Positions 1 to 5,521 of a stretch of DNA of 9,063 nucleotides are shown piece after piece. The notes beneath the pieces are model-generated. The model was given only the letters and a program-made list of their open reading frames with translations. It ran no database searches and was not told where the DNA came from. The DNA is taken from the NCBI GenBank assembly GCA_910579015.1, contig CAJTRO010000080.1, forward strand, positions 1-9,063, given 5' to 3'. The position numbers were made by a program, and so were the translations under genes. The stretch comes from an uncultured Dorea sp. Lineage in GTDB: Bacteria > Bacillota_A > Clostridia > Lachnospirales > Lachnospiraceae. The number at the start of each line of letters is the position of its first letter. Position 1 is the first letter of the stretch.

Positions 1-150
1 GTATTATATGTTCAGATACACGAGAGAATTTTCGAAGAAGAAAAATGTGAATGCTTCTGATTGGGTTTCCTGCCCAATTTATAAACGGAAATACATAACA
101 AGCATTTCGTTTTCTATATATCCCGTGAAGCGGAGATATTCCCCAGAAGA

Positions 151-175
151 GCAGGCAGTTTTGCCTGCCTTTTTC
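151..175 (+). terminator. Rho-independent terminator
   Basis: GCAGGCA (151-157) pairs perfectly with TGCCTGC (162-168) around a 4-nt loop and is followed by C and a run of T (170-174), with more T-rich sequence after it. It probably ends a transcript that enters from the left edge. No gene for it is visible inside the window. Confidence 0.75.
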
Positions 176-211
176 CTTTTGCGGACAGCATGGCTTCCCA
201 TGAAGGGACGA

Positions 212-225
212 GTTACTTTTCACGG
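212..225 (+). repeat. Left arm of a 14-bp inverted repeat bracketing the toxin-antitoxin locus
   Basis: GTTACTTTTCACGG here is the exact reverse complement of CCGTGAAAAGTAAC at 594-607. The arms lie just outside the toxin promoter (248) and the toxin terminator (580), so the whole locus is enclosed. The heptamer GGGACGA occurs beside both arms (205-211 and 616-622). From memory, similar sequences are dispersed in clostridial genomes, but that is not checked here. Confidence 0.65.
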
Positions 226-247
226 GGCGGGGAAACCCCTTTTTTGA

Positions 248-276
248 TTGAGTATTAGCTCTCTGTATGCTATAAT
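248..276 (+). promoter_or_regulatory. Sigma-A-type promoter of the toxin mRNA
   Basis: TTGAGT (248-253), a 17-bp spacer and TATAAT (271-276) preceded by TG (extended -10, TGCTATAAT). The predicted start is near 283, giving a leader of about 75 nt before the toxin ATG at 357. Confidence 0.75.
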
Positions 277-323
277 TCGATTATATAGTTGAAAGGAAAG
301 TTGGATGCGGTTTTTCGATGATA

Positions 324-348
324 ACCCTCTAGTTTTACGAAAGAGGGT
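324..348 (+). promoter_or_regulatory. 5'-UTR hairpin overlapping the toxin ribosome binding site
   Basis: ACCCTCT (324-330) is perfectly complementary to AGAGGGT (342-348), with an 11-nt loop. The 3' arm contains most of the purine-rich ribosome binding site just before the ATG at 357. Folding would therefore hide the ribosome site, a known way of keeping type I toxin mRNAs poorly translated. The pairing is seen directly; the regulatory role is inferred. Confidence 0.6.
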
Positions 349-356
349 GGTGCCCT

Positions 357-437
357 ATGAGTATAATGGAAGTTTTGACATTATTACTTGTGTTGTTCGC
401 GGCTCTGTCTTACATAGACAATCATAAAAAGAAATAA
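357..437 (+). CDS. Small hydrophobic type I toxin (holin-like toxin / TxpA-BsrG style), 26 aa
   Basis: A short ORF of 26 residues begins MSIMEVLTLLLVLFAAL and ends SYIDNHKKK. It has a charged/polar N-terminus, one hydrophobic segment long enough to span a membrane (about residues 5-19), and a basic tail. This is the layout of the putative holin-like toxin family that includes TxpA and BsrG of type I toxin-antitoxin systems, which depolarise or damage the membrane when over-made. The start is set by an AGGGTGG-like ribosome site 8-10 nt upstream. Context supports the call: its own promoter (248-276), a hairpin over the ribosome site, and an antisense RNA transcribed toward its 3' end. Toxicity is inferred from family and architecture, not shown. 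Confidence 0.75.
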   Translation: MSIMEVLTLLLVLFAALSYIDNHKKK

Positions 438-470
438 GCATCCCTACCCGTCCAAAAGTGAGGATGCTTA
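426..470 (-). terminator. Terminator of the antitoxin RNA
   Basis: TAAGCATCC (435-443) and GGATGCTTA (462-470) form a perfect 9-bp stem with an 18-nt loop. Read on the minus strand, the stem is followed by TTTCTTTTT (434-426), a good U-tract. Read on the plus strand, the following sequence is only weakly T-rich, so the minus strand is the likelier user. Confidence 0.65.
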
Positions 471-534
471 AATTCTTGTAATTTTTGCTTTTTACTGAGG
501 GTATATCGGAACTTCGTGTCCGATTAACCTTTCT
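426..534 (-). ncRNA. Antisense antitoxin RNA (RatA/SR4-like), about 110 nt
   Basis: On the minus strand a near-consensus promoter (-35 at 569-564, -10 at 546-541) predicts a start near 534. Transcription leftward meets a hairpin (470-462 pairing with 443-435) followed by the U-rich stretch TTTCTTTTT (434-426). The RNA would be complementary to the 3' untranslated region and last codons of the toxin mRNA. This matches the 3'-overlapping convergent arrangement of txpA/ratA and bsrG/SR4. No protein-coding potential is claimed; an open frame on this strand (355-666) is judged spurious. Exact ends are estimates. Confidence 0.65.
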
Positions 535-540
535 AAGTAG

Positions 541-569
541 ATTATACATCAGAGCCGCTTGATTTTCAA
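541..569 (-). promoter_or_regulatory. Sigma-A-type promoter of the antitoxin RNA
   Basis: On the minus strand: TTGAAA (569-564), exactly 17 bp, then TATAAT (546-541). This is the closest match to the sigma-A consensus in the window. The -35 hexamer lies in the loop and distal stem of the toxin-mRNA terminator hairpin. Confidence 0.75.
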
Positions 570-580
570 GTGGCTCTTTT
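551..580 (+). terminator. Terminator of the toxin mRNA
   Basis: A 12-bp stem (551-562 with 566-577, one G-U pair) and a 3-nt loop, followed by a short T run (577-580). The toxin transcript would run from about 283 to 580, giving an mRNA of about 300 nt that overlaps the antitoxin RNA. Confidence 0.65.
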
Positions 581-593
581 AAATCTTCCCACT

Positions 594-607
594 CCGTGAA
601 AAGTAAC
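594..607 (-). repeat. Right arm of the 14-bp inverted repeat bracketing the toxin-antitoxin locus
   Basis: CCGTGAAAAGTAAC, the exact reverse complement of 212-225. It is followed by a second partial copy, AAGTAAC (608-614), and then GGGACGA (616-622). The distance between arms is about 370 bp, small enough for a mobilised repeat unit, but no target-site duplication could be identified by eye. Confidence 0.65.
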
Positions 608-642
608 AAGTAACAGGGACGAAACAGTTTCAGGTTAGATGC

Positions 643-671
643 TTGACTTTGTGATATTACAGGCATAATAT
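643..671 (+). promoter_or_regulatory. Candidate promoter of the lipoprotein gene
   Basis: TTGACT (643-648) with a 17-bp spacer to TAATAT (666-671). An overlapping CATAAT at 664-669 is a better -10 but with a 15-bp spacer. It lies just outside the inverted repeat and about 40 bp before the start codon at 714. Confidence 0.45.
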
Positions 672-713
672 TATGATATTCATGAATCTTATTACTTAGG
701 AGGCGGATGACAA

Positions 714-1541
714 ATGAAGAAAAAGAGAGATATAGGCAGATGTATCATCGGAGTGTCTGCTGGATTGGCTGTCATTGGCTGTACATATGGCTGTAAGCAT
801 ATTTTGAAGCAGGAATATGATCAGGAGTATGATAATGAGGATATATCCGGCGCGGATCCATCTGATATAGACGAGCAGGATGACAAGCCGGCAGAAGCCT
901 TACTCGAGAAGGCCGAGTTAAAAGATCTTGATACGGCAGTTATGGAAAACCAGAACGGCGAGCCGGTGTTTGCATTTTCAATTGATGATTTTATCGACAG
1001 CTATAACGGGCTGTACTGGAAGGACAGAAAGATCCGTTATCTGCTGCCGTCCTGGGAGTGGAAGTCGTATCTGTATGATTCGGGGATACACTCCAGATAT
1101 AAGACCTGCTGCTATAATTTTGCGAATGATGAGGAAATCCAGGGATTTCCGACAATTTCTGTGTATGTGCCTGCGAACGACGATCATGTACAGGAGATTA
1201 CGGTAAATTTCGACGACCACAGCTATACGGACCAGTTGTACAAGGTCTATGAAAAGATGTGCTTTTATACATTGAAGGCTTTGTTCCCGGATCTTGCGGA
1301 CGAGAAGCTTATAGAGCTTTACACGACGCTGAACCAGATCGCGTATGACAATATAACGACGCAGAAATATACTTCTGAATCGGTCCCGCCTGCATTGTAC
1401 TATAGAGGTGAAATAGGGGTATATCCGTATTTTGCGATCGGGGAGTGTGTGCATCTTTGTATCATTCCTGTAACCGGGCAGAGTATAGAAGAGTATAAAA
1501 ATAAGGGAGTGCCTGTGCAGGAGATCATGCAGGATGAATAG
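714..1541 (+). CDS. Putative lipoprotein of unknown function, 275 aa
   Basis: The start at 714 is supported by AGGAGG (698-703), 10 nt upstream. The first 22 residues form a bacterial lipoprotein signal: MKKKR, a hydrophobic stretch, then VIGC with Cys23 fitting the lipobox. The mature protein is thus predicted to be lipid-anchored on the outer face of the membrane. A very acidic linker follows (about residues 33-60, rich in Asp and Glu), then a globular region of about 200 residues rich in Tyr, Asp and Phe with no motif I recognise. A paired Cys (CC) occurs near residue 132. The carboxypeptidase gene starts 107 bp downstream with no terminator seen between, so the two may be co-transcribed and both act at the cell envelope. 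I do not assign a function. Confidence 0.7.
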   Translation: MKKKRDIGRCIIGVSAGLAVIGCTYGCKHILKQEYDQEYDNEDISGADPSDIDEQDDKPAEALLEKAELKDLDTAVMENQNGEPVFAFSIDDFIDSYNGLYWKDRKIRYLLPSWEWKSYLYDSGIHSRYKTCCYNFANDEEIQGFPTISVYVPANDDHVQEITVNFDDHSYTDQLYKVYEKMCFYTLKALFPDLADEKLIELYTTLNQIAYDNITTQKYTSESVPPALYYRGEIGVYPYFAIGECVHLCIIPVTGQSIEEYKNKGVPVQEIMQDE

Positions 1542-1648
1542 GCTTTATGCAGAGAAGTTTTGTCAGAATGCCTTGTCAGACTGTCATATTTCGGAGGAAT
1601 CCTTATTACAATGATATTAACAGTAGGAAACCTATGAGGAGTCAGTGT

Positions 1649-2428
1649 ATGAAATCAATTGTGGCGGTACTATTAAGTACCCTGTTGTGTGTGCAGACGT
1701 GGAGCGTGCCGGTAAGCGCCATGCCGGTACATGAGCCGATCCTGTATGAGGATACACAGGAGAAGACAGGCGGAGCAGAAGATTCGGATACGGATACCGG
1801 AAAAGAGCAGGATGCCAAGGAGAATGCGGATGTCCAGGAAAAGCAGGGTACTAAGGAGAATGCGGATACCCGAAAAGAACAGGATGCTGAGGGGAATGCG
1901 GATGATGGGGAAGAGCAAGGTGCAAAGGAGAATGCGGATGATGGGGAAGAGCAGGGTGCTAAAGAGAATGCGGATGATGGGGAAGAGATAGACACCCAGG
2001 GCGAAGTGACGGCGCCAAAGGGAGAGGAGCAGGAGAATGACGGTACACAGGCGGACACAGACGGTCAGGGAGGCGGCGGTGCGGGCGGCATGGCAGTCAG
2101 CGCGCCGTCTGCGATCCTGATGGAGGCATCTACGGGGCAGGTGATCTTCGAGAAGGATGCAGATACACAGCGTCCGCCGGCAAGCGTCACGAAGGTTATG
2201 ACGCTTCTGCTGATCTTTGATGCGCTGGATAAAGGAAAGATCAGCTTAGCAGATGAGGTCGCCACGTCGGAATATGCGGCCTCCATGGGCGGTTCACAGG
2301 TATTCTTAGAGCCGGGAGAGGTTCAGACCGTTGATACGCTTATCAAATGCATCTCGGTTGCAAGTGCCAATGACGCATGTGCGCCGTTTAAATATAGAAG
2401 TCAATATCTTCTTATCTGTGAGGGATAA
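1649..2428 (+). CDS. D-alanyl-D-alanine carboxypeptidase (DacF/DacA type), N-terminal fragment cut by an inserted element
   Basis: This is the 5' half of a serine-type D-Ala-D-Ala carboxypeptidase (penicillin-binding protein, peptidase S11), which trims the terminal D-Ala from peptidoglycan stem peptides outside the membrane. The start at 1649 is chosen because GAGGAG (1636-1641) sits 7 nt upstream and a clean signal peptide follows (residues 1-24, ending VPVSA). An upstream in-frame ATG at 1547 has no ribosome site. After the signal comes an acidic repeat linker (about 30-145), then the catalytic domain with SVTK (Ser179, Lys182; nucleophile and general base) and SAN (239-241). Homology stops at Cys244 (2380). 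Fifteen element-encoded residues (from APFKYRS) and a stop follow. The 259-residue product lacks the KTG motif and should be inactive. The rest of the gene lies at 7919-8704. Confidence 0.85.
   Translation: MKSIVAVLLSTLLCVQTWSVPVSAMPVHEPILYEDTQEKTGGAEDSDTDTGKEQDAKENADVQEKQGTKENADTRKEQDAEGNADDGEEQGAKENADDGEEQGAKENADDGEEIDTQGEVTAPKGEEQENDGTQADTDGQGGGGAGGMAVSAPSAILMEASTGQVIFEKDADTQRPPASVTKVMTLLLIFDALDKGKISLADEVATSEYAASMGGSQVFLEPGEVQTVDTLIKCISVASANDACAPFKYRSQYLLICEG
1799..1987 (+). repeat. 36-bp tandem repeats encoding a 12-residue acidic linker repeat
   Basis: Five units of 36 bp (1799-1834, 1835-1870, 1871-1906, 1907-1942, 1943-1978) plus a 9-bp partial unit. They encode variants of GEEQGAKENADD. 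The last two full units differ at only a few bases, while the first three are more diverged, suggesting recent expansion at the 3' end. They lie in the spacer between the signal peptide and catalytic domain of the carboxypeptidase. Confidence 0.85.
2365..2403 (+). other. attL: left junction of the serine-integrase element
   Basis: Host half: 2365-2377, in the codons for the SAN-D-A-C active-site region. Element half: 2380-2403. The perfect core GACGCATGTG (2372-2381) recurs at 7910-7919; with one mismatch it extends to 14 nt (CAAYGACGCATGTG). The predicted crossover dinucleotide is TG at 2378-2379, the centre of both reconstructed att palindromes. Confidence 0.85.
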
Positions 2429-2436
2429 CGCGCCGA

Positions 2437-2456
2437 TATACTATATATATAGTATA
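2437..2456. promoter_or_regulatory. Perfect 20-bp AT palindrome upstream of the first element gene
   Basis: TATACTATAT followed by its exact reverse complement ATATAGTATA. Each half contains a -10-like hexamer (TATACT at 2437-2442; TATAGT at 2448-2453 on the same strand), but no good -35 is seen. It lies between attL and the ribosome site of the 2497 gene, so it may be an operator, possibly overlapping a promoter. The function is inferred from position only. Confidence 0.5.
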
Positions 2457-2496
2457 GTTGATATTTTGATATATCTGACAGAAGGAGGCCGTATCT

Positions 2497-3456
2497 ATGA
2501 GTAAATGTACCTGTTTTCACTCTACGGGACTTAAGGAGATCACGCCGTGGAGGGATATGATCACTTCTGCCCAGTTAGAACAGATCAGGAAGAATTTTGC
2601 ATCAGTGAAGCCGATGAATGAAAAACCGTTCGCACTCCCTAAGAGCAATTCGTCTGCGGCTCCTGCAAAACCGTCTCCTGTGGTGGTTGAGTTTGGGCCG
2701 GTGAGACTGTTTTATACAGGATATGCAAGAATTGATAATGCGATCACGGACGCTCTTAAGGGCAAGAGCCAGGAGCTTAAGGACAGCGTATATGATATTA
2801 TACGAAGTGATTTTCTTCCGAACAATGTTCATGGTGTAGAGGAGGCAGACCGGCTGGCACGGATTAGTCTGGGGGTTGAAAAGGCAGAGTACCTTGCGGG
2901 GCAGTTTATGGATGCGGGGACGAGAGCATCTTTCATGGATGCTATGCGTTCCATTGCCAGGATTGGCACGGAAGGAAAACGCGTTGGTTCCTGTAAGATG
3001 GAGTATCAGGTAGAAAACGCGGTCTGCGTGGACGGCAACGGTTATGTGCATGAGGACGGCAGAGGGGAGTATCTATATGCGATGGAGAAGTATTCTCCCG
3101 AGACTTATGCCGAGTACCAGAAGCTGTTGAACGCCTCCGGCGATGACACGACGGAATCGGCCATGTTTGCTCTTAAGTGGGCGATAAGTAATCTTGATCT
3201 GGTTGCCGCTGGCAGACAGGGATACCGCGAGAAGCAGGACAAAGAGTATGAGAAGCTTTATCAGGTAGAGCTGGACGATACATTTTCCGGCTCAGATACC
3301 CGCAGTAAGGAGCATTTTCTTGCGTCGATCAAGGAGAAGCTTATGGCGAACCGGGAACTTCAGATCAACCTTTTTATGGATCAGATCGCGCAGATGGCGA
3401 AAGCGCCGGGAGGATATCTGACCGCCAGAAGGATGATCCTTTCCGGGCGGGCATAA
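2497..3456 (+). CDS. Element-encoded protein of unknown function, 319 aa
   Basis: I do not recognise this protein. The start is well supported by GAAGGAGG (2481-2488), 8 nt upstream of ATG. It has no signal peptide or membrane segment and looks cytoplasmic. The N-terminus is Cys-rich (MSKCTCFHS), followed by a flexible Pro/Ser/Ala stretch (about residues 48-61). A mostly helical charged body follows, including a region about 70-170 around GYARIDNAITDALKG and a Lys/Glu-rich helix near 240-260. It is the first gene of the mobile element, placed between attL and the integrase block, with a palindrome upstream and a strong terminator just after it, so it appears to be its own transcription unit. 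Accessory, regulatory and cargo roles are all open. Confidence 0.7.
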   Translation: MSKCTCFHSTGLKEITPWRDMITSAQLEQIRKNFASVKPMNEKPFALPKSNSSAAPAKPSPVVVEFGPVRLFYTGYARIDNAITDALKGKSQELKDSVYDIIRSDFLPNNVHGVEEADRLARISLGVEKAEYLAGQFMDAGTRASFMDAMRSIARIGTEGKRVGSCKMEYQVENAVCVDGNGYVHEDGRGEYLYAMEKYSPETYAEYQKLLNASGDDTTESAMFALKWAISNLDLVAAGRQGYREKQDKEYEKLYQVELDDTFSGSDTRSKEHFLASIKEKLMANRELQINLFMDQIAQMAKAPGGYLTARRMILSGRA

Positions 3457-3471
3457 GATTGATGACAATAG

Positions 3472-3511
3472 ACGGCACTGATCATGAATAAATAGTCGGT
3501 GTCGTTTTTTT
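3472..3511 (+). terminator. Rho-independent terminator after the 319-aa gene
   Basis: ACGGCACTGAT (3472-3482) pairs with GTCGGTGTCGT (3495-3505; several G-U pairs, about 10-11 bp), followed by a run of seven T (3505-3511). It separates the first element gene from the integrase block. Confidence 0.7.
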
Positions 3512-3589
3512 GATGCAGGTATAAAAATGCATGTACGCGCCGTCATAAGCCGTTGGTCTCAGGCATAGGATAGCAAAAAAGGTTATCTT

Positions 3590-3763
3590 ATGCAGAACGG
3601 TACACAGAACAGTAAAAGAGACAGCGTTAAGAAACAGGCAGGATGCGTATGCGGTGTGAAAGGGATCAGGTCCGGGCCGGTGAAGGTCAGTCAGGTCATG
3701 TATGGAGACCGGGATATGAGAGACTGTATGACGGCGGTGTTGAGACTGCATGAGATGCGGTAA
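3590..3763 (+). CDS. Small protein of unknown function overlapping the integrase gene, 57 aa
   Basis: ATG at 3590 opens a 57-codon frame (MQNGTQNSKRDSVKK...) that ends in TAATG (3761-3765), sharing one base with the first possible integrase ATG. Such an overlap usually means translational coupling and supports the ORF being real. The ribosome site is weak (AAAAAAGG, 3575-3582). The product is small and basic (many Lys/Arg), with a CVC pair and no signal or membrane segment. It shows no recognised domain. Small basic proteins next to integrase genes can be excision (directionality) factors or regulators; that is only a positional inference here. Confidence 0.55.
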   Translation: MQNGTQNSKRDSVKKQAGCVCGVKGIRSGPVKVSQVMYGDRDMRDCMTAVLRLHEMR

Positions 3764-3774
3764 TGGGAGCAGAT

Positions 3775-5355
3775 ATGGAAAATAACAGGGCGGTTCTATA
3801 TCTTAGGTTGTCAAAAGAGGATAAGGATAAGCTGACGGACGGTGATGACAGTGCCAGCATACAGAACCAGAGGCTTCTGCTTAGAGACTATGCCGGGAGG
3901 AATCATTTCCGGATTGTGAAAGAGTATTCCGATGATGATGAGAGCGGTCTATATGATACCAGACCAGGCTTTGAACGGATGTTAAGAGACGCCGGCGCCG
4001 GCGTTTTTGATCTTGTGATCGCCAAGTCCCAGTCCAGATTCTCACGGAATATGGAGCATATAGAGCGGTATCTGCATCATGATTTTCCTAATCTTGGTAT
4101 CCGGTTTATCGGAGTGGTGGACGGGACGGATACCGCCGATATAAGGAACAAGAAATCGAGGCAGATCAACGGTCTGGTGAATGAATGGTATTGTGAGGAT
4201 CTGTCGGCCAATATCCGCAGTGCATTCAGGGCGAAGATGCAGGAAGGCCAGTATCTTGGCGCCTCCTGCCCCTATGGATATGTGAAGGATCCAAAGGACC
4301 ATAATCATCTGGTCATAGATGCGTATGCTGCGGGGATTGTGAGGAGGATCTTCGGCCTCTATCTGAAAGGATACGGCAAGGCCAAGATCGCAAGGGTGCT
4401 CACAGAGGAGGGAGTATTGATCCCGAGCATATATAAGAGAGAGGTGCTTGGCGTCAATTATCATAATCCGCATGAGCTTGGCACTACCAGGGGCTGGTCA
4501 TATCAGACGGTACATACCATCTTAAATAACGAGGTCTATATAGGAAATGTGGTGCAGAGCAAGTACCGCAACCTGTCGTACAAGGATAAAAAGCATATCC
4601 GAAAGCCCAAAGAGCAATGGATCTGTGTGACGGGGATGCATGAGGCGGTGATCGAAGCGGATACTTATAAGGCGGCACAGGAGAGACAGCGGATCCGGAC
4701 AAAAGCGGTCAGCGCCGAGGGGGCGGAGTCTGTGTTTGCCGGGATTATTTACTGTGCGGATTGTAAACATGCGATGGTGCGGATGTATGAGCGGAGAGGA
4801 GAGCGCAGGTTTGCGGGATACTGCTGTAAAACCTATAAGACACAGGGGAAGAAGATGTGCACCAGTCATGCCGTCGACTATGTTCAGCTTAAGACGGCCG
4901 TCCTTAAGTCTGTCCAAAATGAGGCGGGAAATATACTGACGCGGGAGGATATCGCTTATCTGGACCAGCTGGATTGTGCGGGCAGGATGAATCGGGACTG
5001 CCAGGCTCAGATTGATTTTCTTGAAAAGGAGATTGAACGTAAGGAAAGGTACAAGAAGAAGACTTATCGGAACTATCTGGAAGAGCTGATATCGAAGGAC
5101 GACTATGCGGCGTATACGAGGGAATTCGAAGCCGACATTATCAGTCTCAGGAAGAAGGCAGAGGATCTGGCCATACAGCTCGATGACCGGGGGAAGGCTG
5201 GTTCTCCAAAGGATGAATGGATAAAGCGATTTAAGGATTATATAGACGTGGATGAACTGACCAGAGAGATGGTGTTGGAAATGATTGAGCGGATCGAGGT
5301 TAATGAGGACGGTTCTGTCTGCATCTGGTATAAATTCAGGAATCCAAATGGATGA
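3775..5355 (+). CDS. Large serine recombinase / integrase (TnpX/TndX-like), 526 aa
   Basis: This enzyme would integrate and excise the element by serine recombination, making 2-bp staggered breaks at att sites. Domains: resolvase catalytic domain (about residues 5-150) with YLRLS (Arg11 and nucleophile Ser13) and the SRFSRN arginine motif (Arg88, Arg91); recombinase domain (about 165-290) opening with CPYGYVKDP; a zinc ribbon (Cys327, Cys330, Cys350/351, Cys362); a charged coiled coil (about 408-470); and a C-terminal segment ending in WYKFRNP. Length and order fit a complete large serine recombinase, with no missing catalytic residue. ATG 3775 is preferred because GGGAG (3765-3769) lies 5 nt upstream; ATG 3763, coupled to the preceding ORF, would add four residues. 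It fits the att sites found at 2378 and 7916. Confidence 0.93.
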   Translation: MENNRAVLYLRLSKEDKDKLTDGDDSASIQNQRLLLRDYAGRNHFRIVKEYSDDDESGLYDTRPGFERMLRDAGAGVFDLVIAKSQSRFSRNMEHIERYLHHDFPNLGIRFIGVVDGTDTADIRNKKSRQINGLVNEWYCEDLSANIRSAFRAKMQEGQYLGASCPYGYVKDPKDHNHLVIDAYAAGIVRRIFGLYLKGYGKAKIARVLTEEGVLIPSIYKREVLGVNYHNPHELGTTRGWSYQTVHTILNNEVYIGNVVQSKYRNLSYKDKKHIRKPKEQWICVTGMHEAVIEADTYKAAQERQRIRTKAVSAEGAESVFAGIIYCADCKHAMVRMYERRGERRFAGYCCKTYKTQGKKMCTSHAVDYVQLKTAVLKSVQNEAGNILTREDIAYLDQLDCAGRMNRDCQAQIDFLEKEIERKERYKKKTYRNYLEELISKDDYAAYTREFEADIISLRKKAEDLAIQLDDRGKAGSPKDEWIKRFKDYIDVDELTREMVLEMIERIEVNEDGSVCIWYKFRNPNG

Positions 5356-5386
5356 AGGGGTGCGGTCTTCTGCATATGATCTGGCT

Positions 5387-5426
5387 ATAAATTGTAATAT
5401 GCTGTAATAATTTCGTAACAATTTAT
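5387..5426. promoter_or_regulatory. Dyad upstream of the glucosaminidase promoter
   Basis: ATAAATTGT (5387-5395) and ACAATTTAT (5418-5426) are perfect 9-bp inverted repeats with a 22-nt spacer. A second inverted pair, CTGTAATA (5402-5409) and TATTACAG (5486-5493), flanks the candidate promoter. These may be regulator sites; there is no T-tract to support a terminator. Confidence 0.4.
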
Positions 5427-5436
5427 GTCTCTGCTC

Positions 5437-5465
5437 TTGCAATATGTGGGAAATAATGTTAAAGT
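5437..5465 (+). promoter_or_regulatory. Candidate promoter of the glucosaminidase gene
   Basis: TTGCAA (5437-5442), 17-bp spacer, TAAAGT (5460-5465). Only the -35 is close to consensus. It lies 57 bp before the TTG start, in the gap between the integrase and glucosaminidase genes. Confidence 0.45.
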
Positions 5466-5521
5466 AAAGTAGTACCAAAAAGAACTATTACAGATTAATA
5501 AGGGGCAAAGGAGGAGTCAGA

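Larger units (their letters stand above)
1..247. other. Intergenic region with terminator-like hairpins, no supported gene
   Basis: No convincing gene is present. An open frame at 8-247 has no ribosome binding site and runs through two hairpins, and its translation has no recognisable domain. Visible structure: a small dyad ATTGGG/CCCAAT (60-65 / 73-78), a strong terminator at 151-175, and a short GGGG-AAA-CCCC stem followed by six T (229-245). This is probably the downstream flank of a gene that ends left of the window. Confidence 0.5.

Noticed and set aside
8..247. Open frame of 79 codons at the left edge
   Set aside because: It has no ribosome site, runs through a strong terminator hairpin and a GGGG-AAA-CCCC-T6 structure, and its translation is not protein-like.
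355..666. 103-codon open frame on the minus strand over the toxin locus
   Set aside because: It overlaps the antitoxin RNA promoter and hairpins and lacks a ribosome site. The RNA-based explanation accounts for the region better.
1611..1637. Possible 8-residue leader peptide (MILTVGNL) just before the carboxypeptidase, with GGAGG upstream
   Set aside because: The ribosome-site spacing (13 nt) is too long and the peptide has no regulatory codon pattern. It is too weak to annotate, although its stop does overlap the next ribosome site.
1547..1648. Upstream ATG extending the carboxypeptidase N-terminus by 34 residues
   Set aside because: It has no ribosome site at 1547 and would bury the signal peptide. 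ATG 1649 has GAGGAG at the right distance and a standard signal sequence.
4522..5478. 318-codon open frame on the minus strand
   Set aside because: It is a shadow of the integrase gene, whose + strand frame has clear domain motifs.
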